Assembly: GCA_030621805.1 (NCBI GenBank)
Contig: JAUXGY010000077.1
Coordinates: 1 to 7,739 of the forward strand
Reading direction: 5' to 3'
DNA: 7,739 bases
DNA from: Kiritimatiellales bacterium
Lineage (GTDB): Bacteria > Verrucomicrobiota > Kiritimatiellia > Kiritimatiellales > Pontiellaceae
The translations under genes and the position numbers were made by a program. Of the stretch, positions 5,845 through 7,739 are shown piece by piece; position 1 is the stretch's first letter; each line of letters opens with the position of its first letter. The notes below the pieces were generated by a model. The model made no database searches. It was not told the origin of the DNA and saw only the letters and a list, made by a program, of their open reading frames with translations.

Positions 5845-6690
5845 TTAGTCAACATCGTAGGGCATCGAAAATGATGAATCAGCAAAAGACGTATTAAGGA
5901 ACTGCTCCGCCAAAGGTCCGCGGGCTGCAACTATGACTCCCTTGGCGATCTCTAGGTGAAGATTAGGGGAGTTTATCGAAAATCGAGGCGTTGCTCCATA
6001 TTTCCAGTCGTTGGAGTCCTGTTTTTTCAGGAAGGGTTCCAGCAGGGTGGATTGCAGGGTGGAATCCGAACGCTTCTCTGAGGAGTGTCCAGCACCATAT
6101 AAGGATTGAAAGTGGTCTGTGAGCGCGTTGGACATGGATTCAATATCTAAACCCAGATTCGTTACTTCGGCTGGAACGGATCGGATGGCGTGGGTTTCAA
6201 TGGAGCGGATCGAGCTCCCAAGATAGCGGGCCAGCCGGTCGAGATCGGTATTGAGCAGCAGCGTGCCGTGGTGCAGGGCTCGTCCTTTCCGGAAGCAGAA
6301 GGCGTTGCCTGAAAACTTTAATCCGTTCATCGCCAGATTACTTTTTCCGGTTTTCTCCGCCCGGATTCCCAAGGTTTTCAGCGCCTGAATCACCATTTCG
6401 TAGGCTAGCTCCTCACGGTATTCTATTCGGTCAACGATGACGCAATAGTTAAGATTTCCGATATCATGGTAGACGGTTCCTCCCCCCGAGGTCCGGCGGG
6501 CGAGGGGAACCCCCTCGTCGCGCATCAGTGCCAGTCGACATTCGTTCCACGGATTCTGGTTCTTGCCCATCACCACCGCACAATCGCTCCGCCACAGGAA
6601 CAGTACGGGCTCTGTGAAATGCTCCATCAAATATTCTTCGATCGCGAGGTTACGATAGATATCAAGCGAGCTGGATTCAACGATCAACAT
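5845..6690 (-). CDS. lplA: lipoate-protein ligase A family protein
   Basis: A complete 281-residue protein. The family attaches lipoate, via lipoyl-AMP, to the lysine of lipoyl domains (2-oxoacid dehydrogenase E2 subunits, GcvH) in the cytoplasm. RRTSGGGTVYHDIGNLNY (65-82) is the lipoyl-binding loop signature. GKSNLAMNGLKFSGNAF (115-131) holds the conserved Lys125 and adenylate-binding residues. HHGTLLLNTDLDRLARYL (140-157) and SVPAEVTNL (171-179) are also typical. WKYGATPRFSI (229-239) opens a C-terminal accessory domain ending near the stop. At 281 residues it is shorter than E. coli LplA (about 337), but both regions are recognisable; the linker at 200-225 is poorly conserved. LipM/LipL-type octanoyl transfer is an alternative, made less likely by the C-terminal segment. 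The ATG fits the family N-terminus (MLIVESSSLDIYRNLAIEEY) but has no clear Shine-Dalgarno. It heads the - strand block and is divergent from the adenosine deaminase gene. Confidence 0.9.
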   Translation of the reverse strand: MLIVESSSLDIYRNLAIEEYLMEHFTEPVLFLWRSDCAVVMGKNQNPWNECRLALMRDEGVPLARRTSGGGTVYHDIGNLNYCVIVDRIEYREELAYEMVIQALKTLGIRAEKTGKSNLAMNGLKFSGNAFCFRKGRALHHGTLLLNTDLDRLARYLGSSIRSIETHAIRSVPAEVTNLGLDIESMSNALTDHFQSLYGAGHSSEKRSDSTLQSTLLEPFLKKQDSNDWKYGATPRFSINSPNLHLEIAKGVIVAARGPLAEQFLNTSFADSSFSMPYDVD

Positions 6691-6741
6691 AATGGCTTTT
6701 TCTTTTGTCCGAATTCGGGATGGAGGTTAAAGTTTCGCATT
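6691..6741. promoter_or_regulatory. divergent intergenic region between lplA and the adenosine deaminase gene
   Basis: Only 51 bases separate the two starts, so both promoters must overlap this gap or the first codons of the opposite gene. It contains a perfect 10-base palindrome CCGAATTCGG at 6709-6718, a possible operator or chance EcoRI-type palindrome. CATAAT at 6688-6693 is 5 of 6 to a -10 box for the + strand, but I find no -35 box at the right distance. No confident promoter can be named for either gene. Confidence 0.35.
6722..6726 (+). promoter_or_regulatory. Shine-Dalgarno of the adenosine deaminase gene, unusually distant
   Basis: GGAGG at 6722-6726 is the only ribosome-binding sequence before the ATG at 6742. 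The gap is 15 bases, against the usual 5-9. No ATG, GTG or TTG lies in frame between them; the only in-frame candidate is a rare ATT at 6739. The ATG start is kept because the peptide from it reaches the family's TDLHLHLDG motif at the normal distance. Confidence 0.5.
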
Positions 6742-7739
6742 ATGTCAAATATCACCGAGCAATTCATCCAGAAAATTCCCAAGACCGACCTGCATCTGCA
6801 TCTCGATGGATCGTTGCGTCTTTCTTCTCTGATCGAAATGGCGAAGGTTGGCGGCGTTGAACTGCCCTCCTATGAAGAAGCGGGGCTCAATGAACTCGTC
6901 TTCAAGTCGCGCTACGCCAATCTCGGCGAATACCTCGCCGGGTTCGCCTATACGGTCGGAGTTCTCCAAACCGCCGAGAATCTCGAACGCGCCGCCTTCG
7001 AGCTAGCCGAGGATGCGTACAACGAAGGCGTGCGCTACATCGAAGTGCGCTTTGCCCCGCAACTGCACGTAGTTCATGCCACCGAAGTTGCAGGGGTGGT
7101 AAACTCCGTTTATCGCGGGCTGGAAAAAGCGAAAAAGGGGCTCAATACCCACGTGGCTGAAAACGAAATGCCCTTTGAATACGGTATTATCCTCTGCGCC
7201 ATGCGGCGGTTCAACCGGCCCATGTCGCCCTACTATGAACGACTGCTCAACCGAAGCCGCGGGGTCAACCTGCGCTACTCCTATGCCCGCGCCTCCCTCG
7301 CGCTCGTCAAGGAAGCCGTCAAGCTGCGCGATGCCGGTATGCCCATCGTTGGGTTCGATCTTGCCGGTGAAGAAGCCGGCTATCCCGCCATCCACCACAA
7401 GGCCGCCTTCCAGCACGCCCACCGAAATTTTCTGCGGAAGACCGTCCACGCCGGCGAGGCCTACGGTCCCGAATCCATCTTTCAGGCCATCACCGAATGC
7501 TATGCCAATCGTATCGGCCACGGCACCTTTCTCTTCTCCGAGGAGGCCATCAAACTCAAGTCGATCAAGGACAAGCCCCGCTACATCGCCCAGCTCAGCG
7601 AATACATCGCGAATCAGCGTATCACCATTGAGGTCTGTCCCACGTCCAACCTGCAAACTATTCCCGAATTTGCAACCCTTGGAGATCATCCCATCCAGCA
7701 GATGGTTGACCGCGGCCTCTCTGTCAGTATCAGCACCGA
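6742..7739 (+). CDS. add: adenosine deaminase family protein, long form (3' end outside window)
   Basis: 332 codons are visible and the gene runs off the window. It belongs to the metal-dependent amidohydrolases that deaminate adenosine or deoxyadenosine to inosine in purine salvage. TDLHLHLDGSLR (15-26) has the two metal-binding His18 and His20. VRFAPQ is at 102-107. GFDLAGEE (204-211) is the substrate-binding glycine segment. VHAGEA (235-240) has a metal His236 and the catalytic Glu239. RIGHGT (257-262) has His260, and EVCPTSNL (297-304) follows. The last codons read SIST plus GA, so the Asp-Asp metal motif begins just beyond the edge. Between VRFAP and DLAGEE it has about 99 residues where E. 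coli Add has about 64, and there is extra sequence between RIGHGT and EVCPTSNL. Substrate could differ within the family (adenine or aminodeoxyfutalosine deaminases are relatives), but HLDGSLR and DLAGEE favour adenosine. Divergent from lplA. Confidence 0.88.
   Translation, partial: MSNITEQFIQKIPKTDLHLHLDGSLRLSSLIEMAKVGGVELPSYEEAGLNELVFKSRYANLGEYLAGFAYTVGVLQTAENLERAAFELAEDAYNEGVRYIEVRFAPQLHVVHATEVAGVVNSVYRGLEKAKKGLNTHVAENEMPFEYGIILCAMRRFNRPMSPYYERLLNRSRGVNLRYSYARASLALVKEAVKLRDAGMPIVGFDLAGEEAGYPAIHHKAAFQHAHRNFLRKTVHAGEAYGPESIFQAITECYANRIGHGTFLFSEEAIKLKSIKDKPRYIAQLSEYIANQRITIEVCPTSNLQTIPEFATLGDHPIQQMVDRGLSVSIST

Noticed and set aside
7003..7689. 228-codon - strand open frame at the right end
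   Set aside because: It is antisense to the adenosine deaminase frame, which carries every expected motif on the + strand. The glycine-, valine- and aspartate-rich translation is typical of a shadow frame.
1..7739. A hidden novel defence, mobile or RNA-based system
   Set aside because: Checked both strands for repeats, spacer arrays, transposase or integrase motifs, toxin-antitoxin pairs and structured leaders. Nearly all sequence is covered by recognised housekeeping genes, and the gaps are short.

Overview
The window looks like an ordinary housekeeping stretch of a Gram-negative bacterial chromosome. Nine protein genes can be supported, two of them cut by the window ends. A signal-peptide thioredoxin and a lipobox protein point to a Gram-negative envelope. 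The WCGWC thioredoxin type, the HPr with a GIHCRPSA active site, and fusA lying outside a str operon would fit a member of the PVC group (Kiritimatiellota, Lentisphaerota or Verrucomicrobiota). That placement is an inference from sequence feel, not a search. I see no rRNA, tRNA, CRISPR array, insertion sequence, integrase, phage gene or long repeat. No gap between genes exceeds 300 bases.

Left block, + strand (1-3213). The 3' end of hslO (redox chaperone Hsp33) overlaps sfsA by ATGA. A 178-base gap follows, holding a possible weak promoter, a marginal 26-codon ORF and a small hairpin. Then comes a complete fusA (elongation factor G). A strong bidirectional terminator (3231-3268) closes fusA and also serves the convergent gene beyond it.

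Middle block, - strand (3286-6690), read right to left: lplA (lipoate-protein ligase), a small lipoprotein with an acidic tail, an HPr phosphocarrier (its start overlaps the lipoprotein stop by one base), class II fructose-bisphosphate aldolase, and an exported thioredoxin-like protein. The aldolase has its own convincing sigma70-type promoter just behind the HPr gene and its own intrinsic terminator. The block is therefore probably at least three transcription units: lplA-lipoprotein-HPr (possibly reading on into fba), fba alone, and the thioredoxin gene.

Right end, + strand (6742-7739). An adenosine deaminase-family gene is divergent from lplA across 51 bases and runs off the window just before its metal-binding Asp motif. 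It is about 35 residues longer than E. coli Add in one central segment.

I found no convincing new multi-gene system. The points most worth a second look are the lipoprotein-HPr coupling and HPr's conserved His15 and Ser46, the long-form adenosine deaminase, the inverted repeat just downstream of the fba promoter, and the unassigned lipoprotein.
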